A stretch of 64,000 nt of DNA. Origin: Pirellulaceae bacterium (GTDB taxonomy: Bacteria > Planctomycetota > Planctomycetia > Pirellulales > Pirellulaceae). Made by a program: the position numbers and the translations under genes. Positions 9,307 through 17,109 of this stretch are shown piece after piece; the stretch's first letter is position 1; the number at the start of each line of letters is the position of its first letter. The notes below the pieces were generated by a model that worked only from the letters and a program-made list of their open reading frames with translations, had not been told where the DNA came from and did no database searches. The DNA is taken from assembly GCA_023382975.1 (NCBI GenBank), contig JAHDXO010000006.1, positions 104,645 through 168,644 on the forward strand, in the 5' to 3' direction.

Positions 9307-10605
9307 ATGATGCAACGATCCATCCATCGGCGCCAGATGCTCAAAGCCACGGCGGCCGTCGGCGCCGGCTTTTGGCTGGGAACCAGCACGGTCGGCCGCG
9401 GCGCCGAGTCGCCGAACGACAAACTGAGCATCGCCTGTATCGGGATCGGAGGCCGCGGCGCCGCGAACGTCGGCGGCGTCGCCGGGCAGAACATCGTCGC
9501 CTTGTGCGATGTGGACGACGAGCGCGCCGGCAGCGTCTTCGAACGTTTCCCCAAAGCGAAGAAGTACTACGATTTTCGCCCGATGCTGGACGAGATGGAC
9601 AAGCAGATCGACGCCGTCGTGGTCAGCACGCCCGACCACACGCATTTCCATCCGTCGATGATGGCCCTGAACATGGGCAAGCATCTGTACTGCGAAAAGC
9701 CGCTGGCCCATTCGGTATGGGAAGTCCGGCAAATCACCGATCTGGCCCGCGAGAAAAAGCTGGCGACTCAGTTGGGCGCGCAGCGGCACGCGATGGACAA
9801 CATGCACCGCGTGGTCGAGTTGGTGAAGTCCGGCGCGATCGGGGCGGTGACCGAAGTCCATTCGTGGATCGGCGGCGACCGCGGAATGCCCCCCGTGCCC
9901 ACCGAGTTCGAACCGGCTCCCGCCCATGTGAAGTGGGATCTCTGGCTGGGGCCGGCCGCCGAACGGCCGTACCACAAGACCTACTGCCCGTACGGTTGGC
10001 GGTTCTGGTGGGACTTCGGGACCGGCGAGACCGGAAACTGGGGCTGCCACATCCTGGACATTCCCTATTGGGCCTTGGATCTGAAGTACCCGGTCAAAGT
10101 CGACGCATCGGGACCGCCCGTCCACGCGCAGACCACGCCCAAGGCGATGGCGACACGGTTCGAGTTTCCCGCGCGCGGAGATCAGCCGCCGGTCGTGCTG
10201 CACTGGTATCACACCAAGAGCGGCCCGCCGATTCTCGCCGAAAAAGGCTTGCCGGTCGGCGGCAACAACACGCTGTTCATCGGTAGCAAGGGGATGCTGC
10301 TGTGCGGATTCAGCAACCGCAAGCTGTACCCCGAGGACCAGTTCGCCGACTTCAAGGCACCCGAGAAGTTCATTCCGCCTTCGCCCGGTTTCTATCGCGA
10401 GTGGATCGACGCCTGCCGAGGCGGCCAGCCGGCGACGTGCAACTTCGACTACACCGGCCCGATGGCCGAGACCGTGTTGTTGGGCAACGTGGCCTACCGG
10501 GCTCAGCACGGGTTCGCCTGGGATTCGGACAAGCTGATCGCGGTCGGCAACGACGCTGCGCAACGCCTGATCCGCACGCCCTATCGCAAGGGCTGGGAAG
10601 TCTGA
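9307..10605 (+). CDS. Tat-exported Gfo/Idh/MocA oxidoreductase
   Basis: A 432-residue NAD(P)-dependent sugar oxidoreductase. A Tat-type signal (HRRQMLKATAAVGAGFWLG) is followed by a Rossmann fold with LSIACIGIGGRGAANVGGVA and IVALCDVDDERAGSVFERFP. Next come VVVSTPDHTHFHPSMMA and the catalytic EKP motif in LYCEKPLAHSVWEV. The C-terminal part includes GNWGCHILDIPYWALDL, as in other exported planctomycete members. AGGAG lies 7 nt before the ATG at 9307; an ATG at 9310 is also possible. Its neighbour is the isomerase upstream. Tat export allows the protein to leave the cell folded with a bound nucleotide cofactor. Confidence 0.93.
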   Translation: MMQRSIHRRQMLKATAAVGAGFWLGTSTVGRGAESPNDKLSIACIGIGGRGAANVGGVAGQNIVALCDVDDERAGSVFERFPKAKKYYDFRPMLDEMDKQIDAVVVSTPDHTHFHPSMMALNMGKHLYCEKPLAHSVWEVRQITDLAREKKLATQLGAQRHAMDNMHRVVELVKSGAIGAVTEVHSWIGGDRGMPPVPTEFEPAPAHVKWDLWLGPAAERPYHKTYCPYGWRFWWDFGTGETGNWGCHILDIPYWALDLKYPVKVDASGPPVHAQTTPKAMATRFEFPARGDQPPVVLHWYHTKSGPPILAEKGLPVGGNNTLFIGSKGMLLCGFSNRKLYPEDQFADFKAPEKFIPPSPGFYREWIDACRGGQPATCNFDYTGPMAETVLLGNVAYRAQHGFAWDSDKLIAVGNDAAQRLIRTPYRKGWEV

Positions 10606-10644
10606 TTCGACACGTGGTCCGGTAATTCGAAGACCGGGTTCGGC

Positions 10645-10703
10645 GTCTCGGAGAGCCGCGTCACAGGCTGGCAGCCTGTGCAACGTTAGGGGCTCTCCGA
10701 GAC
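10645..10703. repeat. Nested palindromic element (CACAGGCTG family)
   Basis: Outer arms GTCTCGGAGAGCC (10645-10657) and GGCTCTCCGAGAC (10691-10703) are perfect 13-bp inverted repeats. Inside them sits the palindrome CACAGGCTG-G-CAGCCTGTG (10662-10680). It lies between the oxidoreductase stop and the ThuA gene and could form a cruciform or a transcript hairpin. Related cores occur at 19361, 37439 and 37532. Confidence 0.85.
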
Positions 10704-10749
10704 CGTCACCGCACTGTTTCCAATTCAGCATTACTCCCGGAGGTGATCC

Positions 10750-11487
10750 ATGAAAAAGCTTCTTTCTCTGCTTGCCGTTTTCTCCTTGGTGGCCTTCTTG
10801 GCTGGCGCGGCCTCCGCACAGCAGGCCGATTCGCTGCGGGTGCTGCTGACGTTCGGCGGCCACGGGTTTCAGGAAGAGCCGTTTTTCGCGATGTTCGACG
10901 CCCTGCCGGGTGTCGAGTACACCAAGGCCCCGTTGCCCGAAAAGGCCGACCTGTTCAAGCCGGGTCTCGAGAAACAGTTCGACGTCATCGTGATGTACGA
11001 CATGGTCAGCGGTTTCAAGCCCGAGCAGCAGCAAGCGTTCGTTGAGCTGCTGAACACGGGCATCGGCGTCGTCTCGCTGCACCACAACATGGGCGCCCAT
11101 CGCGATTGGGCGGAGTTCCCCAAGATCATCGGCGGCAAGTTCATCTTCGAACCAGCCGCGTTCGAAGGCAAGGAATACCAGAAGTCCACTTGGTCCCACG
11201 GCGAGGATTTGAAAGTGACGGTCGTGGACCGCGAGCATCCGATCACGCGGGGACTGGACGACTTTGAAATCCACGACGAGACCTACGGCGGTTACTTCAC
11301 GTCGTCCAACGTCCACGTGCTGCTGAAGACCGACCATCCGAAGAACGACCCGAATTTGGCTTGGACCACGCAGTACGGCAAGAGCCGCGTGTTCTACTTG
11401 ATGCTCGGGCACGACCGGCTGGCTTGGGAGAATCCGGCCTACAGCAAGCTGCTCGACCGCGGCATCCGCTGGGTCGCCGGACGGTAA
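10750..11487 (+). CDS. Exported ThuA-like trehalose-utilisation-type protein
   Basis: A 245-residue protein with a clean signal peptide (LLSLLAVFSLVAFLAGAASA) and a ThuA-like class I glutamine-amidotransferase fold: LRVLLTFGGHGFQEEPFFAM, FDVIVMYDMVSGF, GIGVVSLHHNMGAHRDW, and a C-terminal AWTTQYGKSRVFYLMLGHD. ThuA proteins act in sugar breakdown; in rhizobia ThuA works with the dehydrogenase ThuB on trehalose or related disaccharides. The ATG at 10750 is preceded by GGAGG. The gene follows an oxidoreductase gene, which fits the ThuA-with-dehydrogenase association. A strong hairpin terminator closes it. Confidence 0.9.
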   Translation: MKKLLSLLAVFSLVAFLAGAASAQQADSLRVLLTFGGHGFQEEPFFAMFDALPGVEYTKAPLPEKADLFKPGLEKQFDVIVMYDMVSGFKPEQQQAFVELLNTGIGVVSLHHNMGAHRDWAEFPKIIGGKFIFEPAAFEGKEYQKSTWSHGEDLKVTVVDREHPITRGLDDFEIHDETYGGYFTSSNVHVLLKTDHPKNDPNLAWTTQYGKSRVFYLMLGHDRLAWENPAYSKLLDRGIRWVAGR

Positions 11488-11506
11488 GCCTTTCGCAAGA
11501 TTCCTC

Positions 11507-11562
11507 GGAAGCGGTATCTTCGTTGGAGATACCGCTTCCGCCTTCTTTTCTTCTCTTCTCTT
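11507..11562 (+). terminator. Hairpin terminator after the ThuA gene
   Basis: Stem GGAAGCGGTATCT (11507-11519), loop of 7 nt, stem AGATACCGCTTCC (11527-11539), followed by a long pyrimidine tract rich in T. The 13-bp stem is perfect. Confidence 0.8.
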
Positions 11563-11581
11563 ACGACTCGAAGGAGGCCCC

Positions 11582-12001
11582 ATGGCCGAGTTTCCGTACT
11601 GGGCAGACAATTGGTTCGCCACGCACGAGATCAAGAGGCAGTTCAGGCACCTGCGAAGCCAAGTCCACAAAGTTGGCAGCGAAACCGCGGTCGATCTGCG
11701 CAGCGTCTTGGCGTCGATCGACCAATGCGAGGTCGATCTCGGCCGCGCCCTGCTGAAATTGCACGCCTTGGTGGACGTCCTGGTCGACAAGGGGTTGGTG
11801 ACCGCGGACGAATTGGCCGCCAAGGCTCGGGAACTGGACGAGTTGGACGGCGAGTCGGACGGCATCCTGCATCCCACCGTGTTCCGCACCGAGGAAGAAC
11901 GCGCCAGAACCCCGTCGCCGCGCGCCTTCCTGATCGCCTTGGAAAAGCGAACCGTCAGCCCGAAGGCGTTTCTGGCCCAGTTGGAGCGGGGCGAGCAGTA
12001 G
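11582..12001 (+). CDS. Small hypothetical protein with a repeated SPxAFL motif
   Basis: A 139-residue, charged, mostly helical soluble protein that I do not recognise. It has no signal peptide or membrane segment. Residues about 15-90 are heptad-like helical sequence (SVLASIDQCEVDLGRALLKL, LVDVLVDKGLVTADEL). The C-terminus has two copies of a short motif, SPRAFLIALEKR and SPKAFLAQLERG, about 16 residues apart. A strong AAGGAGG ribosome site precedes the ATG at 11582, so it is very likely translated. It sits alone after the ThuA terminator and before a DUF1080 gene, so the context gives no function. Confidence 0.75.
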   Translation: MAEFPYWADNWFATHEIKRQFRHLRSQVHKVGSETAVDLRSVLASIDQCEVDLGRALLKLHALVDVLVDKGLVTADELAAKARELDELDGESDGILHPTVFRTEEERARTPSPRAFLIALEKRTVSPKAFLAQLERGEQ

Positions 12002-12140
12002 CGAGGCACCCATCAGGCTCGGCCGCCCCCGCGCAACGCCGCTTTGGCCCCTATTGTCCGGCAGCTTGTACGTCGTGTCATCGCTGTCTACACTTGCTGA
12101 CGACAGCGGTCTCTGGATTCAAGGCGGGAGGGTTTTTGAC

Positions 12141-12773
12141 ATGCATTACTGGAGCATCACACTGGTTTTGTGTCTTGGGACGATCAGTGCGCAGGGGGCG
12201 GAGGATGCTCCCGCGCAGGCTGCCGAGTCAAGCCTTGCGCAGGACGAAGTCGCCCAAGGTTTTGTCCGAATCTTCGATGGCCAGTCCCTGGACGGCTGGC
12301 GGGGTTCCACCGACGGTTACCTGGCCGAGGACGGACTGCTCGTATGCAAGAAGCAAGGGGGCGGGAACCTGTTCACCGTCCGGGAGTTCGGCGACTTCGT
12401 GTTCCGCTTCGAATTCAAGCTGGAACCGGGCGGCAACAACGGCGTTTCGGTGCGAGGCCACGAAATCCAGGTCCTGGACGATTACGCGCCGAAGCATGAG
12501 AAGATCAAGCCGTGCCAGTACCACGGCTCGATCTACTGCACCGTGCCGGCGCAGCGGGGACACACCAAACCCGCGGGCCAATGGAACACGGAAGAGATCC
12601 GATGCCAAGGCAGCCACTGGAAAGTGACCGTGAACGACGCGGTGATCGTCGATGTGGATTTGGCTACGGTGCCCGGCGCCGAGGCCCTGGCGCGGCGGAC
12701 GAAAGGGCCGCTGGGGTTCCTGGGCCACGGAAGCCTGGTCGAGTTCCGCAACTTGCGAGTCAAGCCGCTGTGA
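12141..12773 (+). CDS. DUF1080 (3-keto-disaccharide hydrolase-type) exported protein
   Basis: A 210-residue exported protein with signal peptide (MHYWSITLVLCLGTISAQGA) and a concanavalin-like jelly-roll fold of the DUF1080 family: GFVRIFDGQSLDGWRGS, FGDFVFRFEFKLEPGGNNGV, QYHGSIYCTVPAQRG and GPLGFLGHGSLVEFRNLRVK. Characterised relatives cleave 3-keto-glucosides made by Gfo/Idh-type dehydrogenases, which fits the oxidoreductases nearby. The ATG at 12141 has GGGAGGG 8 nt upstream. A longer in-frame TTG start at 12054 would bury the signal peptide and is rejected. A second family member lies at 45181. Confidence 0.9.
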   Translation: MHYWSITLVLCLGTISAQGAEDAPAQAAESSLAQDEVAQGFVRIFDGQSLDGWRGSTDGYLAEDGLLVCKKQGGGNLFTVREFGDFVFRFEFKLEPGGNNGVSVRGHEIQVLDDYAPKHEKIKPCQYHGSIYCTVPAQRGHTKPAGQWNTEEIRCQGSHWKVTVNDAVIVDVDLATVPGAEALARRTKGPLGFLGHGSLVEFRNLRVKPL

Positions 12774-12924
12774 CGCGGTAAGGATCGGCAATAAAACAAT
12801 GGTCGCGGCATTGGTAGTCGTCGCGCTCCGCCGTGACGACAGACAATCGCGCCGGAGCGTGATGACCACATTGAAGATCCGACAGTAATTTATTTGCTGA
12901 TCCCAACCGTCGAGGGAACCAACG

Positions 12925-13332
12925 ATGCCGATTTCTTTTACCTGCCCCCATTGCGGACGCCAGACCAATGTGGCCGATCAGTACGTCGGCCAGACCGGGC
13001 CGTGTAGCGGCTGCGGCCAGTCCGTCACCATCCTCGCGCCGGGCACCAAGTCCGCCGCTGGTGGTCTTGGTGACGACGCGCTGCTGCGCATGGTGATCCC
13101 GGTGGGACGATCCGGGTGGGCCATTGCCGCCGGCTACGCGGGCCTGTTCTCGCTGCTTTTCGTCTGCGCGCCGATCTCTCTCATCCTCGGGATCATCGCC
13201 ATCGTGGATCTGCGCAAGCACCCGGAGAAGCACGGTTGGGGCCGCGCCATCTTTGGCTTGGTGATGGGCTCGATCTTTTCGCTCATCTTTGTAGCGATGT
13301 TGCTGATCGGGGTATTCGCGGGAGGCCGCTGA
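12925..13332 (+). CDS. Zinc-ribbon plus two-helix membrane protein (DUF4190-like)
   Basis: A 135-residue protein. An N-terminal zinc ribbon (FTCPHCGRQTNVADQYVGQT, then CSGCGQSV) provides two CxxC pairs. After a linker come two membrane helices (IAAGYAGLFSLLFVCAPISL and GLVMGSIFSLIFVAMLLIGV) separated by a loop of the DUF4190 type (AIVDLRKHPEKHGWGRAIFG). Such proteins are common in planctomycetes and have no defined activity. The ATG at 12925 has an acceptable GAGGGAA site. It lies 26 nt before the methyltransferase gene, so co-transcription is likely. Confidence 0.8.
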   Translation: MPISFTCPHCGRQTNVADQYVGQTGPCSGCGQSVTILAPGTKSAAGGLGDDALLRMVIPVGRSGWAIAAGYAGLFSLLFVCAPISLILGIIAIVDLRKHPEKHGWGRAIFGLVMGSIFSLIFVAMLLIGVFAGGR

Positions 13333-13358
13333 ACGTGTCCGGAAGGAGGGCCAAGCCC

Positions 13359-14996
13359 ATGTCCAGGAATCTTGACCGACGCCATGTTTGCGGTTCGTGG
13401 CACGTCGCCCGAATCGCCGTTCTGGTCTTGGCCGCTGTGGCTGTCGGCCACGGGGAATCACGACAGGTGCGGGCAGCCGAGAATCCGCCGCCGGTCGAAG
13501 CAGATCCGAGCGTCGGGGTCGCCTGTCGACTCTTGGCCGACCAACGTCTGGACATCCCCGTTCGCTCAATCGTCGCGGAATACACTCGCAGAACGGGCAG
13601 CTCGATCACCGCGCGTCTTCTGCCCGTCGACCAGGTACACCGCTTGGTCGAAGCGAAGCAGGCCGATTGCGATGTGGTGCTGTGCATGGCCAAGCAGGAA
13701 GAAAGCACCCCGGTCAGTTCCTTGCCAACGGCCAAGACGGTCGCCTGGAAGCATCCCACCGGCGAGCCGGTTTGGGGAGCCGTGATCGGCGGCCACCCCG
13801 CAGCGCCGGATGTCGTCCGCTTTGTGGGTGGCGCGACGGGCCATCGGCTGTGGTCCGAATCGCCGGCCGGGTTCACGATTGTCTCCGGCAAGTCGCACGC
13901 CGAGGCATTTCAATGGGTCGCGGACAACCGGGTGGCGCACACGTATCCGATGACCGCGATGCGGATGCTGCGGGAATGCGGCGTGCGCGAGGGCGTCTGC
14001 ATCGACATCGGCTGCGGTCCCGGCAACCTGGACGTCGAACTCGCCAAGCGATCCAATCTGACGATCATCGGCCTGGACATCGACGGCGACATGAAGCCCC
14101 TGTTCGAACAGAAGATGCGGGACGCCGGCATCCAGGAGCGAGTCCGGTTCGTCGAGGGCGACGCCCAGAAGTTGCCGTTCCCGGACGACCATGCCGACAT
14201 GATCGTCAGCCGCGGCACGTTGACCTTTATTCCGGACATCGCCCAATGCCTCCGTGAAGTCGACCGCGTGCTGAAACCTTCGGGCGTCGCGCTGCTTGGT
14301 GGCCGGTACGTCTACACGCCACAGGCTTACAAGATCTCGGACGAAAAGCTAGGGCAGATCGTGGCCGAATCGGGCGTGGCTGGAGCACAGCTCATCACCG
14401 ACCGAGGCCAGTGGGTCAAGATCATCGGTCCGCAGGCGCCCGAGGCGGCTCGTCAAGTCCCGAGCGGTCCGCATCTGCTCGCGGGCCGATTCATCGCCGA
14501 CTATGCCATCATCGACGGCAAGTGCCTGCTGCTGGGCGGCGGCGATGGAGCACTGGAGCAAGCTCTGCAGGCGGGATTCATCGAGCTGACCGACATGCAC
14601 ATCACGGCTTTGTACGCCAAAGAGGAAGAAGCCGCCAAAGCCCGCGAGCGCATCCGGGCCGCCAAGCAGGAAGACCGCATCACGTGCGCCGTCGGCAACG
14701 TCCACGATCTGCCGTTCGAGGATAACTCGTTCGACGCCGTGGTCGGCACGGGCCCCTTTTTGCTCTGGGGCGACCGCGAGAAAGGCATGCAGGAGATCCA
14801 TCGCGTCCTGCGCACCGGCGGCACCGCGCTCGTCGGCGGCCGATTCCAAGGCATGCCAGCGCCCAAGAAAGTCCCCAGCGAAACCCTCCGCGCCAGCGCT
14901 GCCAAGACCGGCATCCCGACGATCCGAGTCATCGACGACATGGGCCAATGGATCGAAATCCGCAAAGGCCTCCGCGATCGCGGCCTTCGCGACTAA
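13359..14996 (+). CDS. Exported tandem methyltransferase-like protein with solute-binding-like N-terminus
   Basis: A 545-residue protein. Residues 1-40 form a signal peptide (IAVLVLAAVAVGHGESRQVRAA). Residues about 50-200 resemble a ModA-type periplasmic binding domain (VDQVHRLVEAKQADCDVVLC, then PVWGAVIGG). Then come two class I methyltransferase-like domains. The first has motif I VCIDIGCGPGNLDVEL (213-228), an acidic strand end LDID, and a later ARG-to-GGRYVYT segment. The second has a degenerate motif I LLLGGGDGALEQAL (390-403) and LPFEDNSFDAVVGTG. Both domains end in a GGR...GQW(V/I) pattern, which indicates an internal duplication. AGGAGG precedes the ATG at 13359. Export of a SAM enzyme would be odd, so it may be a lipid- or anchor-tethered protein or a non-catalytic binder. 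Confidence 0.75.
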   Translation: MSRNLDRRHVCGSWHVARIAVLVLAAVAVGHGESRQVRAAENPPPVEADPSVGVACRLLADQRLDIPVRSIVAEYTRRTGSSITARLLPVDQVHRLVEAKQADCDVVLCMAKQEESTPVSSLPTAKTVAWKHPTGEPVWGAVIGGHPAAPDVVRFVGGATGHRLWSESPAGFTIVSGKSHAEAFQWVADNRVAHTYPMTAMRMLRECGVREGVCIDIGCGPGNLDVELAKRSNLTIIGLDIDGDMKPLFEQKMRDAGIQERVRFVEGDAQKLPFPDDHADMIVSRGTLTFIPDIAQCLREVDRVLKPSGVALLGGRYVYTPQAYKISDEKLGQIVAESGVAGAQLITDRGQWVKIIGPQAPEAARQVPSGPHLLAGRFIADYAIIDGKCLLLGGGDGALEQALQAGFIELTDMHITALYAKEEEAAKARERIRAAKQEDRITCAVGNVHDLPFEDNSFDAVVGTGPFLLWGDREKGMQEIHRVLRTGGTALVGGRFQGMPAPKKVPSETLRASAAKTGIPTIRVIDDMGQWIEIRKGLRDRGLRD

Positions 14997-15023
14997 AGCG
15001 GCCAACGGGAAATAACTTGAACG

Positions 15024-15094
15024 AATTGTAGCAGGCACACTCCGTGTGCCGTAAACTGCGGACGGCACACGGAGCGTGCCTGCTACAATTTTTT
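15024..15094 (+). terminator. Near-perfect 29-bp inverted repeat with T tract
   Basis: Arms 15024-15052 and 15062-15090 match with one mismatch in 29 bp, separated by 9 nt and followed by six T residues (15089-15094). The arms contain GCAGGCACACTCCGTGTGCC and its complement. It could terminate the methyltransferase gene, but the length and precision suggest a mobile or dispersed palindromic element used as a terminator. Confidence 0.75.
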
Positions 15095-15163
15095 CTGCGC
15101 GGTCGCTATAGCGTACACTCCAGCGTGAAGAGGATCGCGGCGCGGGGTGCCTGTCCGGATCTT

Positions 15164-15712
15164 TCATGGCGCTTCGGAAAAACGCGAGGTCAATGCATCC
15201 CAGTGGTCCGGGTACAGCGCGCGGGGCAGGCACGATTTGTCTTGGCATACGGCGGCGGCCAGGCCGATGGCTTCGCCCATCGTGCCCGTGTTCCGCATCA
15301 CGCGGACCTGCCCGAGCGCGACGTGGGTGACGCTGATGCAGCGGCCCGCCACGAACAGGTTGTCGACATTGCGCGAGTACAGCGCGCGGTAGGGTACAAC
15401 GAACGGTTGCTCGCGCTTGCTGGCGTGGTCCGCCAGGGCGATGAACTCTTCGCCCGGAAAGTGCTTTGTGTTCCGCGGATGCGGGCCGTGCAGGTCGATG
15501 CCCCAAAACGTCGGCACGCAGGCGTCGGGGAACTTGCGGCCCGTCAGAATGTCCTGCTCGGTGACGATCACGTCGCCCAGCAGCCGCCGCGATTCGCGCT
15601 TGCCCAACACGTGGCCCATCCACACGATCTCATAAGCCCGGTAGTTGTCGTGGTGCTTCTTCTGATACGCCCAGTTGCCGTAGATCACGCGGAACAGATT
15701 GCGGTTGTCAGA
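15164..15712 (-). pseudogene. C-terminal remnant of an FAD-dependent oxidoreductase
   Basis: An open segment of about 182 residues matching the C-terminal part of the planctomycete FAD_oxidored family: TFWGIDLHGPHPRNTKHFPG, FVVPYRALYSRNVDNLFVAG, and the flavin-binding end VRVMRNTGTMGEAIGLAAA. The homologous reading begins with SDNRNLFRV directly after an in-frame TAA at 15713-15715. No FAD-binding N-terminus (GxGxxG) exists upstream; instead there are palindromic repeats. Full-length family members are several hundred residues longer, so this is a truncated gene. Repeat-associated deletion or rearrangement is the likely cause (inference). Confidence 0.75.
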
Positions 15713-15737
15713 TTACACCTCCGCAATTTCGTGGTAG

Positions 15738-15775
15738 AGCGGACTTCAGTCCGCTTTGGCGGAATGAATTCCGCC
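15738..15775. repeat. Double hairpin repeat element
   Basis: Two adjacent hairpins: AGCGGACT/AGTCCGCT (15738-15755) and GGCGGAAT/ATTCCGCC (15758-15775), each with a 2-nt loop. They lie within outer GTAG and CTAC ends. The arrangement is that of a short interspersed palindromic unit, placed directly upstream of the truncated oxidoreductase. Confidence 0.7.
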
Positions 15776-15870
15776 CTACGACTTGGTTTCTTATGGTCCG
15801 CACCCAAACCCGATAAGGGCCCGTCTCCGGAACCATGGCTTCGGCCAGCCGCCGAGATCCGCGAACGATT

Positions 15871-15942
15871 CAGCTTCAGACGGTCCGGAAGAGCCGGCTA
15901 AAGCCGGCCCTACAAATGCGAGGAGACGTCTGCACAGGGACT
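15871..15942. repeat. Dispersed 72-bp repeat, copy A (AGCCGGCT family)
   Basis: Aligns without gaps to 19281-19352 over about 72 bp; the shared core is AGAGCCGGCT(a/c)AAGCC. It spans the stop codon and last residues of the ADP-ribosylglycohydrolase gene (stop at 15910-15912). Confidence 0.65.
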
Positions 15943-16866
15943 TACGCCGAGGCCGGCGAGTGCCGCTTCGATCAGATCGCTGCGGCCCAGCCGCTCGCGC
16001 CACGTCAGCGGAATCCCCGATTCGCCCCAGCACGCACCGGCCAGTTGTCCGCAGACGGCGCCGGTGGTGTCCGAGTCGTCGCCCAGGTTCACGGCCCGCA
16101 GCACGGCCTCGCTGAAATCGGACGCATCGTGAAAGGCCCACAAGGCAGCTTCCAGGCATTGGATCACGTAGCCCGAACCCTGGATTTCCGGCGGCTCTTT
16201 TTCGCGGAAGCTGCCCGCCGCGATCGCTTCGACTTCGCGGTGCAGGGGCTCGGCCCGCCGCAACGCTTCGAGCGGCGGCCAAGCCGGATCGAGCAGTTCC
16301 CGGCGATCGACGCCGTGGATCAGGCCGGCCAGCAGCAGCGCGAGGTAGCGGCACGACGACTGGCATTGAGGGCTGGCGTGCGTCGTCAAACTCGATTCGG
16401 CCGCCAACCGTCCCAACTCCTCGATGCGGTCAGGAAACAGATCGGCGTAGCGGATCGGCACGGGGGCCAGTCGCATGATCGAACCGTTGCCGCTGGAATG
16501 CTCGGCCGGATCGCCCGACTTGCGCGCGTCAAGCACCTGCTGAAACCGCCGCAGCGCGTTGAGCGTGGTGAAGCCGATATCGAAACAGTGGCCGGTCACC
16601 GAGTACTCGCCGTTTTGATACCAGGCCAGATAGCGACGGACCTGGTCGTCCAAGTCCCAACCGGCCTTGGCCAAGCTGTCGGCCAGCGCCAGGGCCAGGC
16701 TGGTATCGTCGGTCCACTGGCCGGGCTCCAGTCCAAACGGCCCGCCGTAATTGAAGTCGGTCACCGTCATGAAACTCTGTGGCGGCTGAAATTCGACCGG
16801 CGCTCCCAAGGCATCGCCCACCGCCAAGCCGATCAAGGCGCCACGCTGCCGATCTCGGTTCGTCAT
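15910..16866 (-). CDS. ADP-ribosylglycohydrolase family protein
   Basis: A 318-residue cytoplasmic protein of the DraG-like ADP-ribosylglycohydrolase family, which removes ADP-ribose from proteins or small molecules using a dinuclear Mg site. Signatures: RGALIGLAVGDALGAPVEF at the N-terminus, GQWTDDTSLALALADSL (the TDD metal ligands), and DDSDTTGAVCGQLAGACWG near the C-terminus (DSDT metal ligands). All expected acidic residues are present. The ATG at 16866 has a GGGAGAGA site. It diverges from the oxidoreductase gene at 17110. The last residues and the stop codon lie inside a dispersed repeat, so its natural C-terminus may have been altered. Confidence 0.92.
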   Translation of the reverse strand: MTNRDRQRGALIGLAVGDALGAPVEFQPPQSFMTVTDFNYGGPFGLEPGQWTDDTSLALALADSLAKAGWDLDDQVRRYLAWYQNGEYSVTGHCFDIGFTTLNALRRFQQVLDARKSGDPAEHSSGNGSIMRLAPVPIRYADLFPDRIEELGRLAAESSLTTHASPQCQSSCRYLALLLAGLIHGVDRRELLDPAWPPLEALRRAEPLHREVEAIAAGSFREKEPPEIQGSGYVIQCLEAALWAFHDASDFSEAVLRAVNLGDDSDTTGAVCGQLAGACWGESGIPLTWRERLGRSDLIEAALAGLGVSPCADVSSHL

Positions 16867-17109
16867 GTTCCGTCTCTCCCTGCATTCGTGTAAGCGGCAT
16901 CTGGTGAAGATTCAGCCCCAATCTATACCAAACGTCGGAACCGTGCCACGCGGTCGAATTGGCAGCGGCTCGAAAAAGGCAAGTCGCCACGGGTGCCTCG
17001 CGGCTACGCCGCTTGTACAATGGCACTGCCCGACGCGGCACACAGAAGCCTCGAAGAGCGTCCGCTTGGTTCCACGTTTGTCACTTGCCATCCCCGGAGT
17101 ATCCTCACC

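Noticed and set aside
9226-12009. Long minus-strand open frame covering the oxidoreductase, ThuA and small unknown genes
   Set aside because: It spans several well-supported plus-strand genes with strong ribosome sites and conserved motifs and has no domains itself.
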